The position numbers and the translations under genes are program-made. Under the pieces are notes generated by a model. The model saw only the letters and a program-made list of their open reading frames with translations. It was not told where the DNA came from and did not search any database. This document shows, piece by piece, positions 16,379-25,456 of a stretch of DNA of 64,000 bases (position 1 is its first letter; every line of letters begins with the position of its first letter). The stretch is from Eubacterium sp. AF36-5BH (GTDB taxonomy: Bacteria; Bacillota; Clostridia; Lachnospirales; Lachnospiraceae): assembly GCF_003460505.1 (NCBI RefSeq), contig NZ_QTVG01000008.1:47395-111394 (forward strand), read 5' to 3'.

Positions 16379-16719
16379 CCTAATTTTTTGCCTTTCTGCC
16401 AAAGGCATTCACATGTTATGAAACATATGGACAACCTTCGCTTTTTTATTTTCTATTATCGTTTCCTTCCGATGCTATTTTTAAGACTAACACAGTAAAT
16501 AACATGTTTAGTTGAATGGCGTAGCTGTATAGCTGTGACCTCGCATACTTATATGTTGTCGTTCATCCGTTAAAGCATCACTGAATGGTGCATAACTGTA
16601 GCCTGATTAAGTGTTGTGCCAATATTCATTTTTTTCAAAACCAACTTTTTAGATGATTTATTTGCTATGACATCTATTTTATAGTTGTCTTCTACTTATT
16701 TGTTTCAAACTTAATCTTC
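16379..16719 (-). other. intergenic stretch with a short repeated peptide reading
   Basis: A 341-base gap inside the operon between the SGNH and HPrK-like genes. In one minus-strand frame about 32 codons read SGYSYAPFSDAL and later RGHSYTATPFN then a stop, showing two similar blocks (GxSYxPF), but no start codon precedes the first block. A 19-codon ORF (MNIGTTLNQATVMHHSVML) overlaps it in another frame with no ribosome binding site. It could be a decayed small gene. Nothing here is firmly supported. Confidence 0.25.
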
Positions 16720-17361
16720 CTAAATCTTTAACTCAAGAATTCTTATTATTGATTCATATACATTGTCAGCTATTAAAATATTTCCAAGTTCTGATAAATG
16801 GTGTGTTTCTTCAAACAGGTGAAAATTTTTTTCACTCTTTTGCATTAAGTCTAAAAATAAATCATATATATTAAGATATTCATACCCGTGTTCCATCAAT
16901 ACATGCTTAACAATCTCATTAAACTCAGCTACTTTGCCATTCAACTCCGAATGGTCTTTGATCGGTATAATTGAAATTCCGATTAACTTATTACAGCACT
17001 TGCTTATTTTATCTATAAGTGTTGAATAATCTTCTGTGAACACATCTGTCCCTTTTTTTTTTGCATCATTGTGTCCAATTAACAAAATAACCAAATCTGG
17101 AAATATTTCCTCAAATTCTTTATTAAATCTCTTCAATACATCAGACACACTATCACCACTGATTCCTTTGTTATAAAAGCTGAAATCTATATCTTTGTAA
17201 TGAACAAAAAGTCTTTTTGAAACAAACTCTGTATAATTACCTGTATAAGATGTAGAAAACATCTTTTGAGGAATAACAGAATTTTTAACACCTGTGCGAT
17301 TAGTAAAGCTATCGCCTAAAAAGACAATATTAATACACTTCTTTTCTGTTACTTCATACAT
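16720..17361 (-). CDS. SGNH/GDSL-family hydrolase
   Basis: A 213-residue esterase or deacetylase-like hydrolase. The family blocks are visible: block I FLGDSFT with the nucleophile Ser, block II Gly in ISGDSVSD, block III GHND and a C-terminal THHLSELGN block V with His. The usual Asp three residues before the His is replaced (sequence ETHHL). It has no signal peptide and overlaps the TruD-type gene by 13 bases, so it works in the cytoplasm with the pathway. A role removing or transferring an ester-linked or acetyl group from an intermediate is inference. Confidence 0.8.
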   Translation of the reverse strand: MYEVTEKKCINIVFLGDSFTNRTGVKNSVIPQKMFSTSYTGNYTEFVSKRLFVHYKDIDFSFYNKGISGDSVSDVLKRFNKEFEEIFPDLVILLIGHNDAKKKGTDVFTEDYSTLIDKISKCCNKLIGISIIPIKDHSELNGKVAEFNEIVKHVLMEHGYEYLNIYDLFLDLMQKSEKNFHLFEETHHLSELGNILIADNVYESIIRILELKI

Positions 17362-18389
17362 CTCTCATACTCCACTTCGCAAAGGAATTGCTTTACTGCC
17401 ATCGTAGCATAACAACCAGAAGGAAGGAAAAAATCTATATTAACCGCATACTTTCCCTCGTTCAGGCTATCTTCTTCTACGTTACCTACGTGAATTATTG
17501 TATCAATGAATGCATACCTATAAAAATATCGCAAAGACAATTCCATATTAGAATCCACATCATACCTTGGCACACACACTTTCTCATAATCCCTGTCAAC
17601 GTTAGCCAAACATTCGCCACTCTGTGGCATAACATAGGAAATCCCATCATAAATCTTTTCATAACACTGCATGTTTTTCTTGATATAATCTCCTAAATAA
17701 TTGTTATACATTTTTGATATAAATGCATTATAGTAGAATGACAACTTATTTTTATCCATCCCTACGAAAAAGCTCTGACTATCCTCAAACTCATGTGCGT
17801 TTTTACAATCATTAGGTGTCCCCTCTTTCATATACTGCATTGCAAGATCATATTTATTATTGTAAAGAGCTTCTCCAATTAAATGTGTACGCTTAGGCAT
17901 ATTAGGAATACCAAAACGTTGTGTATCATAATAATTGGGGAAGAATACTCTTCTTCTTAGCTTTGCTTTCATTTTTGTGGCAGTCTTCTCTGATACATTT
18001 CGCAACCTAATCTTAAATGAATTTCCCTGCAACTGTCCTATTCGAATAGGCCCGTCAAAATAGCCCATTCTTACTATGGTAATAAAACGTTCCCTACCAC
18101 TGTATTTTGAATTAAATTCTTCGATCTTATTCTGTATATCACATTCAATAGGCATAGATATCATTTGATATGTCACACCATCTTCATCCTTAAGACCTGC
18201 ATACCCCAACTTGTTCGAATCAATTACCCAAAAATTTGCCAGTTCTGAAATTGCCTCAAATGTTGTATATCCCTTTTTCCCAACTGACATAATAACATAC
18301 TTCATATTTTTCTTGGAAGATGATATTAGCAAAGCTTGACTCTCATTAACAATAAAATCTTCCGGTATTGATTTCATCTTTATTTTCAT
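17349..18389 (-). CDS. TruD-family pseudouridine synthase
   Basis: About 346 residues from the ATG at 18389, which has AGGAG six bases upstream; a longer reading from 18404 is less likely. Family motifs are clear: EDFIVNE near the start, YAGLKDEDGVTYQ with the catalytic Asp, GNSFKIRLRN, and PNYYDTQRFG. TruD normally isomerises U13 of tRNA-Glu in proteobacteria and archaea and is unusual in Firmicutes. TruD-like enzymes also start C-nucleoside antibiotic pathways such as pseudouridimycin. Here it sits between an SGNH hydrolase and a PHP phosphoesterase in a biosynthetic operon, so use in making a C-nucleoside building block is the more attractive reading. The insertion domain looks short compared with E. 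coli TruD. Confidence 0.87.
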   Translation of the reverse strand: MKIKMKSIPEDFIVNESQALLISSSKKNMKYVIMSVGKKGYTTFEAISELANFWVIDSNKLGYAGLKDEDGVTYQMISMPIECDIQNKIEEFNSKYSGRERFITIVRMGYFDGPIRIGQLQGNSFKIRLRNVSEKTATKMKAKLRRRVFFPNYYDTQRFGIPNMPKRTHLIGEALYNNKYDLAMQYMKEGTPNDCKNAHEFEDSQSFFVGMDKNKLSFYYNAFISKMYNNYLGDYIKKNMQCYEKIYDGISYVMPQSGECLANVDRDYEKVCVPRYDVDSNMELSLRYFYRYAFIDTIIHVGNVEEDSLNEGKYAVNIDFFLPSGCYATMAVKQFLCEVEYERCMK

Positions 18390-18866
18390 ATTATCTCCTG
18401 TCATAAAATGACTTTTGTCAAGAGTACACTAAAAGATACTCTTTCTTAACTCTAACCACATTTTTTTGTTTTCATTGGCAGAAAAAGTTACAATATGCAG
18501 TTTTTTCTTGCCTTGTCTTACGAATTAATAGTATCGGCTTCGTAACCTTGTATTTGTTATGTTGTCATATGTGATTACTTATGCCATATTGCCATTTTAT
18601 CTCACTATTAAATCTTTTATTTATACCCTATTGCTCCTCTACAGCTTCTTCCAGCTACTTCAATTAATAACAATTGCAAAGAACTATTACCTTTTGCAAA
18701 TCTCTCAAAATCATCATTTTCAACAATTAAAGATAATGCTACATGTGTCTCAAAACATTTTTATCGTTTCTCATTCCAAGATACTATTTTACAATATCAT
18801 TATCTAATCCAAGTTTCACCCAGGTTTTACCTTAATCGTTGTAAATGTGCGATTACTTCATATTAT
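18390..18866 (-). other. 477-base gap in the operon
   Basis: Unusually long gap within an otherwise tight operon. Apart from the possible frameshifted small ORF at 18617-18774, I see no hairpin with a T-run and no convincing promoter. The size suggests that a small gene has decayed here. Confidence 0.35.
18617..18774 (-). pseudogene. possible frameshifted small ORF
   Basis: An ATG at 18774 reads MRNDKNV and then runs out of frame. One base shift (a T missing in a TTTT run) would join it to a 40-odd codon frame (FETHVALSLIVENDDF then AKGNSSLQLLLIEVAGRS) that ends at a TAA at 18617. The joined product would be about 52 residues with a charged first half and a hydrophobic, Gly/Cys/Arg-containing tail. 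This could be a broken small gene, perhaps a precursor or carrier-type peptide, a sequencing error, or chance. Confidence 0.25.
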
Positions 18867-19712
18867 CTATAAGACATCTATAAGTAACGATCCATCTGTA
18901 TTTTTGACTTGTGTAGATATCTCATTTTCTTCTCTCCAGAATCCAATCATATCTGTTGGCTTATGGAAGTCACTTCCTGCAGATATCCATAAATTCTCTT
19001 TATGGCAAAGAGCCTCATACCACTTAATTTCTTCATCTGTAATATATAAACAGTAACACTCAATGCCTTTTAAGCCACATTTTGACAAACGTTCTATTAA
19101 CTGCTCCATTCTATCCTTAGACAAATTTACTCTATTAGGATGAGCAAGAACTGGTATTCCACCTGCATCAACTACAAGTTGTATAGCTTCTTCTGGCGTC
19201 ATACACTTTTTTTGTACATGAGCAACTCTACCCGCTACAAGATACTTACTATAAGCCTCTTCTTTTGTCTTCGCATATCCGAGTTCACATAAATAATAAG
19301 CAATGGCATTCATTGTAAGTTTCTTCTTTTCACGTATTATGTTCTTTACGTTAATACTATTATCAACCGTTTTCTCAAGAAGCTTTACAACATTCTTTAT
19401 TTCTTTCATTCTCATAATTTCCATTTTATACAATTCTGCATTCAGTTTCTGATTATGAATGTCAATATTATATCCCAAAATATGCAAAGAATATTCCTCT
19501 CCAAAAAAAGTATCCCTTGTACTTATTTCAAGCCCCGGAATAATCTTTATCCCCTCAATCTTCTCATTTCCTAACTGTTGATATGCTTTAACCGTATCGT
19601 GATCTGTTATGGAAATTACTCCTATCTTTTCTGCATATGCCTTCTCTATTAATTTTTGTGGACTATATTCTCCATCTGAAAAACTTGTATGCATATGTAA
19701 ATCATATCTCAT
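18867..19712 (-). CDS. PHP-domain phosphoesterase
   Basis: A 281-residue metal-dependent phosphoesterase of the PHP superfamily. The metal ligands are seen in DLHMHTSFSDGEYSP, ITDHDT, PVLAHPNR and GSDFHKP. Stand-alone PHP proteins of this length are often nucleotide or histidinol-type phosphatases, including 3',5'-nucleoside bisphosphate phosphatases. In this operon it lies next to a nucleotidyltransferase-like protein and a TruD-type enzyme, so removing phosphate from a nucleotide intermediate is a reasonable but unproven role. Confidence 0.87.
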   Translation of the reverse strand: MRYDLHMHTSFSDGEYSPQKLIEKAYAEKIGVISITDHDTVKAYQQLGNEKIEGIKIIPGLEISTRDTFFGEEYSLHILGYNIDIHNQKLNAELYKMEIMRMKEIKNVVKLLEKTVDNSINVKNIIREKKKLTMNAIAYYLCELGYAKTKEEAYSKYLVAGRVAHVQKKCMTPEEAIQLVVDAGGIPVLAHPNRVNLSKDRMEQLIERLSKCGLKGIECYCLYITDEEIKWYEALCHKENLWISAGSDFHKPTDMIGFWREENEISTQVKNTDGSLLIDVL

Positions 19713-19752
19713 CTTTAAATCTCCTTAAATGTAACGTTTTCCTAGGAGCATC

Positions 19753-20847
19753 TTATTGTAAATCGACTTTCTTATAGTCATTATTTGAAAAGTCAATGCT
19801 ATACTTCAAATCGAAAGCACTCTCGACAAAGCTTCTCTTTCTCTTTACTACATCTGTTGTTCCTAATATTGCTATTTCATCAACACCTTCCTTGTCAGTC
19901 TTAATCATTTCCATAATTCTCTCGTACTCTGTATTTGGATAGAACTGATTAAGATAGAATAATGTGAAATAAATTTCTCTGTTACAATCAAACTGACTTA
20001 CTTCCTTAATCCATTTTTCAAGCTTGTCAACTCCAATTGAACGAATTGTATTTTCAATGTCTATTAGTTTGTAAATCATACAATCACGTTTATCACTTAC
20101 CCAAAGGCTATGGCTTGCCTCTCTGCTGAAATGAATACACAAATGAAGTAAATGCCCTTCCCAACGTAATCCTCTAATCTTATAACCATTTTCTTCATAG
20201 ATAATTGTGCCATAATCAAAAACTTTTTCCGTTAAAGTTTCTTTATCTTTTCCATCATCTATTCTGAAGTTAATGTCAATCTTAAAGTAGGCTAACAACT
20301 CAAAATCTTCATTTTTCTTGTAATATGGAATCAAATCATGATGATGTAATCTTTGAATAATCTTATCTTTCTTCGATGCTTCACCTTTATCACTGTTTAA
20401 TGCTTGAATAAACCCTTCTTTTCTAAGTATTTCATCAATTTTCTTTAAATCTGCTTCATGAACAAGAATGTCTATATCGTTTGATCTCCGCATTCCAAGT
20501 TCATACAAAGAAGAGTTAAATATAACACCCTTTAGTCCTGCATATTTTACATTTTCTTTTTCAAACTCATCAAATATTTTCTGCATATAATCCATGTTCT
20601 CGCGTGTTAACACCTTGTTCAACTTTACAATAAGATCTAACTGCTTTCTTACTTCCTTAAACAAATATTTTGTACATGTTTCAGGCAATCCCATCATAAA
20701 ATATCCTGTTAACCTATGGTGAATTAATTGACCAATTATGTAACCCCAATCAACAGGTTCAGACAATATGTCTTCAATTCTCTTTATTTCACTTTCACTC
20801 TTATTAATAGCTGATGTTAATAAAATCAATTCGTTCTCTGCTCTCAT
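19753..20847 (-). CDS. nucleotidyltransferase-like family protein
   Basis: A 364-residue protein resembling the uncharacterised nucleotidyltransferase family found in many biosynthetic clusters. The key part is VKYAGLKGVIFNSSLY, then MRRSNDIDILVHEADLKKID, where the Asp-x-Asp pair would bind metal in the nucleotidyltransferase fold. A long helical C-terminal region follows. It starts 13 bases after a Nudix gene and precedes the PHP gene by 40 bases. The C-terminal part of the protein at 25457-27274 appears to be a distant relative. It might attach a nucleotide to the product as an activation or self-protection step. Confidence 0.65.
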   Translation of the reverse strand: MRAENELILLTSAINKSESEIKRIEDILSEPVDWGYIIGQLIHHRLTGYFMMGLPETCTKYLFKEVRKQLDLIVKLNKVLTRENMDYMQKIFDEFEKENVKYAGLKGVIFNSSLYELGMRRSNDIDILVHEADLKKIDEILRKEGFIQALNSDKGEASKKDKIIQRLHHHDLIPYYKKNEDFELLAYFKIDINFRIDDGKDKETLTEKVFDYGTIIYEENGYKIRGLRWEGHLLHLCIHFSREASHSLWVSDKRDCMIYKLIDIENTIRSIGVDKLEKWIKEVSQFDCNREIYFTLFYLNQFYPNTEYERIMEMIKTDKEGVDEIAILGTTDVVKRKRSFVESAFDLKYSIDFSNNDYKKVDLQ

Positions 20848-20860
20848 CTTTTTAATCCTC

Positions 20861-21280
20861 TTATAGCATTTGTATTAATTCTCTCATATATGAAACTAAT
20901 TCATCATCCTTCATTGCTAATATATCTTCTTTTGTCACCCATTTGTAGTCATCATGTTCCTCCAAATCAAGTTCAATATTTTCTGAATTATTTACTGTTC
21001 TGCATGAATAAATCAACGTAGTAAATATCTTATTTTTCTTTGTATCTATATTTGACTTTTCACAAAGTATTCTCTCAACAGTAACATCAAGATTCACCTC
21101 CTCCTTTGCCTCTCTCTCTGCAGCTACAGATGGAAATTCCAATTCTTCTACTGTTCCTCCTGGAATATCCCATTTTCCACCTTCGAAGTTTTCTTTTCCT
21201 CTTTTAATCATTGTTCTCCTGATTATTAAAATCTCATCCTTTAAATTTTTTACTAATGCATGTGCAATTAAATTGTGCAT
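20861..21280 (-). CDS. Nudix hydrolase
   Basis: A 139-residue Nudix hydrolase that would cleave a nucleoside diphosphate linked to another moiety. The Nudix box G-x5-E-x7-R-E-x2-E-E is complete in GGTVEELEFPSVAAE followed by REAKEEVNL. It is preceded by a membrane glycosyltransferase gene and followed by the nucleotidyltransferase-like gene, so it could act on a nucleotide-linked intermediate or recycle by-products. A general house-cleaning function cannot be excluded. Confidence 0.88.
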   Translation of the reverse strand: MHNLIAHALVKNLKDEILIIRRTMIKRGKENFEGGKWDIPGGTVEELEFPSVAAEREAKEEVNLDVTVERILCEKSNIDTKKNKIFTTLIYSCRTVNNSENIELDLEEHDDYKWVTKEDILAMKDDELVSYMRELIQML

Positions 21281-21319
21281 ATTGAGCCTCCTTAGTTTAT
21301 ATCTTTATTATTTTATTTA

Positions 21320-22579
21320 TTAAACTACTTTTTCAGTCTTGTACTTATTCTTTTGCGAATTCTTTCCTCCAAATATCCTTCCAAAAGTAATAATAGGTCC
21401 TGCCGAATGAATCAGTAGCCAAAATACAACTTCTCTTATTGCATATCTTATGTCTTTATGCTCTTTTTGATTAATATAACCATTCTCATACAATATTTTT
21501 TCTGCAATTATATTGGGACATATCACATAAAAAAGCGTTTCTGCCAGTAATATTGTAAAACAAACCACATTTCCTGATAGTGCCAGGTAAACCAGTAAGA
21601 TAACTGTTAATAACTCAAAAGCAAACCAGTTTAGTGCATTTTTAAAGTTCTGGCATGATGTAATGAACTGCTTTAACAAATTCTTTCTTTCATTTTTCTT
21701 ATCAATAAAATAATTAAATGCATATAAAGGACCATTAAACCAAACCGACTGTTGTTTTACATATACAGGTATATTATGTGCAAAATCGATTTTTTCCAAA
21801 AAAGGAATTGGATAAATCCTAATATTATTGTTGCTTAATTCGTATCCTAAAACATTATCTTCATTTATATAGCTTTCTGAAAATAAACCTATGTCATTTA
21901 TTGTTTTATTACAAAAAAACAAGCCATGACCTATTGTATAATTGAATTTCTTTATTCCAAACTCGTATTGACGTGCTGCTCTTGGTAATTCATAAGCTAA
22001 AGACCATCTATTCTGCCACATTACAGCATTTCTAATCATTCCTTTGCTATTGCAAATGGAATATGCGTACTGTTGAAAAACTCCATTTTTCAATTTGTTC
22101 TTATTTTTTAATACATAGTCTATAGTCTGTATTCCTATGGACGAGTCAACATTATATATTCCTACAATCGTTTCCTCTTCAACTTGCCTTAACGCATAAT
22201 TAATTTGGTGTGCCATTACACCATCTGAATTTGGATACAACATTATTTTACAATAATCCTCTATATCAAATTTATTTACTAATTCTTCTAGCAAATCGTA
22301 TGTCTTTATTTTTCCTTTTTCTTTATTGGTACAAACATAAATTACTTCTACTCCCTTTCTCATAAGTGGTAAAAAGTTCATAAAATATTTTTTTATTACA
22401 GCTTGTTCATTATATACAGGTATTATTATTGCTATATCTTTGTAATCATCCTTGCTCTCACCACAATTGAATGTTGAAGAAGCTTTTTTGATTATCTCTC
22501 GACTCTTTTGCAATCTATAAACTCCCAAGCCTCCACCTATCGCTAACAAAAAGCAATCAAAAATAATCAACCATAACAT
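21320..22579 (-). CDS. membrane-anchored family 2 glycosyltransferase
   Basis: A 419-residue protein with one N-terminal membrane helix (LWLIIFDCFLLAIGGGLG), a GT-A catalytic domain beginning IAIIIPVYNEQAVIKKY with IYNVDSS in the donor-binding position, and three or so C-terminal hydrophobic segments (ELLTVILLVYLAL, CFTILLAETLFYVI, VVFWLLIHSAGPII). The layout resembles processive or lipid-linked glycosyltransferases at the cytoplasmic membrane. It abuts the tandem kinase gene with no gap. It may glycosylate a membrane-associated intermediate or the exported product. Confidence 0.8.
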   Translation of the reverse strand: MLWLIIFDCFLLAIGGGLGVYRLQKSREIIKKASSTFNCGESKDDYKDIAIIIPVYNEQAVIKKYFMNFLPLMRKGVEVIYVCTNKEKGKIKTYDLLEELVNKFDIEDYCKIMLYPNSDGVMAHQINYALRQVEEETIVGIYNVDSSIGIQTIDYVLKNKNKLKNGVFQQYAYSICNSKGMIRNAVMWQNRWSLAYELPRAARQYEFGIKKFNYTIGHGLFFCNKTINDIGLFSESYINEDNVLGYELSNNNIRIYPIPFLEKIDFAHNIPVYVKQQSVWFNGPLYAFNYFIDKKNERKNLLKQFITSCQNFKNALNWFAFELLTVILLVYLALSGNVVCFTILLAETLFYVICPNIIAEKILYENGYINQKEHKDIRYAIREVVFWLLIHSAGPIITFGRIFGGKNSQKNKYKTEKVV

Positions 22580-23839
22580 TCATATCCCTCCCCCATAATC
22601 AGAGAAAAACTGATATATTATTTTCTTATTTTTTTCTATGACATTAATCAGTTCCAATAATTCCATCTGAAGATAATGCATTCTTCCGTAACAATCTGCA
22701 AATACTTCTTCTATACTTTTATCTGCATTAATCATTACAAACATCTGATTAGGCAACAACTGTGTAAGTAACCTTGACAGTTTTATTTCACCAGACCATA
22801 ATTCGATATTACTTTTAAAATGCTGTCTTGTTTTTGATATATCAGATGACTTTCGTTGTTCTATTTTTTCTCTTTCCATATACAAGAAAAAAATCTGATT
22901 AATTCTTATGTCCTGACTCACTTCTTTTATTTTCTTTATATAACTATCAATAAATGACATCCCATAATTCTTTTTAGCAGCAGAATAAAATGAATAAGCT
23001 ATATTTTCAAATATCCCATTATCGATAACTATTCTTTTTTTTGACTTATATCTTTGAACGGACTCAATAAAATATTCAATCTGATGCTTCAAAAACGATT
23101 CTTCATCGGTGCTACAATTAACCTTTCTTATTTCATCCGCAATATAAAAGCCATATAAAGAATAAATTTTGCATAAAGAGCTCTTTCCAACAGCAGACAT
23201 TCCATCAATGCTAAAGTTACAATTAATGTTATCAATTCTTAATGCTTTTTGTAATGCGTGTAAAAAATCAACTTTGCCTATCTCATATTTTTCATCATAT
23301 AAATCTATTTTATTCACTGTATTAGAATAGTTATATTCAATAATTTTATCTTTTAATTCTTCCTGAAACGTTGCAAGAAACTCCTCTTGAATATCAATGT
23401 ATTCTCTTTCTACATATACTGGTGCTGTACCCTTTATTAGCCTATTTGTTTCATAAGAACTGACAATAGCATCATATTTCTGGCTACAAATAATAACTCT
23501 GTTGGGTACTTTGTTTTTCCCCTTTGCCAAAGAATTAATATATGCACTATGAAATTCACTTCTTATATCTATATTTTGAATTTTAAATAACCAAAATGCA
23601 TAAGCGCTTAAAGAAATAATCGATCTATCCAAAATTGTATTATTTTCAGAATTCCCAATACGACTCTCATCCTGAATCATATATAAAAACTGTCTCTTAA
23701 ATGGATTCTCTTCGTTTATTATTTCGTATTCATCTGCAGCACAAAACTCAGGGTATCTTTTCATTATATTTTTTAACAATGATGTTTTACCAGTATTCAC
23801 ATTTCCATCTATTGCTACAATTATTCTAGTCATATGCAT
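22580..23839 (-). CDS. tandem P-loop kinase (two nucleoside-kinase-like domains)
   Basis: A 419-residue protein with two P-loop NTPase units in one chain. The first has Walker A GNVNTGKTS (12-20) and ILDRSIISLSAY near 70, resembling the DRS motif of deoxynucleoside kinases. The second has GMSAVGKSS (213-221) and VIDNGIFENIAYSF in the equivalent place, where the DRS-like motif is changed to DNG. One active and one altered half is a reasonable reading. It overlaps the radical SAM gene upstream by 14 bases. In a pathway with TruD- and Nudix-type enzymes it may phosphorylate a nucleoside or sugar intermediate. Confidence 0.65.
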   Translation of the reverse strand: MHMTRIIVAIDGNVNTGKTSLLKNIMKRYPEFCAADEYEIINEENPFKRQFLYMIQDESRIGNSENNTILDRSIISLSAYAFWLFKIQNIDIRSEFHSAYINSLAKGKNKVPNRVIICSQKYDAIVSSYETNRLIKGTAPVYVEREYIDIQEEFLATFQEELKDKIIEYNYSNTVNKIDLYDEKYEIGKVDFLHALQKALRIDNINCNFSIDGMSAVGKSSLCKIYSLYGFYIADEIRKVNCSTDEESFLKHQIEYFIESVQRYKSKKRIVIDNGIFENIAYSFYSAAKKNYGMSFIDSYIKKIKEVSQDIRINQIFFLYMEREKIEQRKSSDISKTRQHFKSNIELWSGEIKLSRLLTQLLPNQMFVMINADKSIEEVFADCYGRMHYLQMELLELINVIEKNKKIIYQFFSDYGGGI

Positions 23840-25376
23840 TTAACCTCTTTTGGCCATGAGATACCATTAACTGCAAATCAGAATTTTTCTTGGATACATA
23901 ATCATATACAAGACCACGACCTGCCTGCAGACGATAATAATAATTTTCAAATGTATCAAAATATTTTTCTTTAGCATATTCAAACAACTCATCTTCATTA
24001 TAATTGTCATATATTTCAGTGATATCTTTAAATAACAAGCAAGCAAAATCATTATATTCTTGTATCAGGTCATTAAAATGATTCATGCAAGGAGCATTCC
24101 ACTCATCATACTTATTTCCATATAGATTAATTAAATATAATGTGCTTGTACATACATTTTCATAGTCTCTAACATCAAACAAATCAAAGAATCTACACAA
24201 AACATTATAGATTTTTTCAACAGATGAATTTTCAAACTGATAATCATATGCAACATCAACTCTATCTCTTTCATCATTTCCTTTTATACGTTCCACTGAC
24301 AACAATCTCATTTTCTCAACAATGATTCCAAGCCTGTATAACTTGTTAAGCTTATACAAATAGTCAATATTTTCAATTACTTCCTGTACAGTAGCACTTG
24401 GATGAAATATAATAAAGCCTATATGATAACTAATTTTTAATTTGTCAAATGTCGCTAAAATTTTGTCATATTCATCAATTTTTTTATTGTACTTTTCAGA
24501 AAACGAATCTGATATATTCTCGATACCGATAAAAACTCTTCTTAATCCAGCTCTTTTTAATAATTTAAGTCTTTCCTCTCCGATAAAAGGTTGACATCTT
24601 AAATAAATCATAAATGATATATCTAGCCCTTTTTGTTCAATTAATTCAACAAATCGTTCTATACTCTTATCATCCCTTTCATTACACCAAAATACATTGT
24701 CATTAAATATGAACATTTTCTTCCCCATGTTTACATAACAATCTTCTATTTCTTCAACAACACTTTCTATACTTCTTGCAGAAAATGGACGTTTTACAAG
24801 ATTAATGTGACAAAAAGAACATGTTCCAAAGCATCCGTTTCTCCATATTAGATTTATATATTTACACTGTTCTGTTTTCTCAATATCTCTTGCAGGATTA
24901 GGAAGTTTATCTAGAGGAATATATGTATGTCTGCAATTTTCATAAAGGCTACCATCTGACATTCTAAACAAACCACCTATAAGTTTTTTGCCTTCACTTT
25001 TTCCATAAGCAATGGCAAAATCGCATCCATCTCCATATACAATCCCATCTACAAATTCATATTTCTTTATTAGTTGTTTTGCATTAATCTCTGCAAAATA
25101 CCCCATAATATATATCTTGCTATTTGGGCAAACCTCTTTTAATGCACTAAGTAATTTTGTTCCTTCATTGTAGTCCTGAAAATTGCATTTATATATGATT
25201 ACTGGATACTTTTCATTCTCAGATATTATCTTCGTCAAATTATCCATTCGATTTTTTTCAAGCAAAGCTAATTGAACATTATAATTATTTTCCCTTATGT
25301 AACTTGCCAAATAACCTGCTGTTAGTGACGCAGCTGACTGAGAAAAAAGAGTTCTATAAAATAATATTTTAAACAT
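23826..25376 (-). CDS. B12-binding-type radical SAM enzyme
   Basis: A 516-residue radical SAM enzyme with an N-terminal Rossmann-like domain of the cobalamin-binding type (residues 1-130, with GYFAEINAKQL and VDGIVYGDGCD) and then the iron-sulfur motif CFGTCSFC (Cys182, 186, 189). The classical DxHxxG cobalamin motif is not obvious, so B12 use is uncertain. A C-terminal helical region rich in Tyr/Asp follows. Enzymes of this class methylate unreactive carbons, rearrange rings or insert sulfur. It follows the SufS and SufU-like genes, so radical sulfur insertion is an attractive idea but only an inference. Confidence 0.82.
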   Translation of the reverse strand: MFKILFYRTLFSQSAASLTAGYLASYIRENNYNVQLALLEKNRMDNLTKIISENEKYPVIIYKCNFQDYNEGTKLLSALKEVCPNSKIYIMGYFAEINAKQLIKKYEFVDGIVYGDGCDFAIAYGKSEGKKLIGGLFRMSDGSLYENCRHTYIPLDKLPNPARDIEKTEQCKYINLIWRNGCFGTCSFCHINLVKRPFSARSIESVVEEIEDCYVNMGKKMFIFNDNVFWCNERDDKSIERFVELIEQKGLDISFMIYLRCQPFIGEERLKLLKRAGLRRVFIGIENISDSFSEKYNKKIDEYDKILATFDKLKISYHIGFIIFHPSATVQEVIENIDYLYKLNKLYRLGIIVEKMRLLSVERIKGNDERDRVDVAYDYQFENSSVEKIYNVLCRFFDLFDVRDYENVCTSTLYLINLYGNKYDEWNAPCMNHFNDLIQEYNDFACLLFKDITEIYDNYNEDELFEYAKEKYFDTFENYYYRLQAGRGLVYDYVSKKNSDLQLMVSHGQKRLNAYD

Positions 25377-25456
25377 TTTTCCCCCTATGTGTTAATTTCC
25401 AATTATTGTTTGTATTTACTGTTTCTATCCAAAAATTCTATTTGTTAACGTATGTT

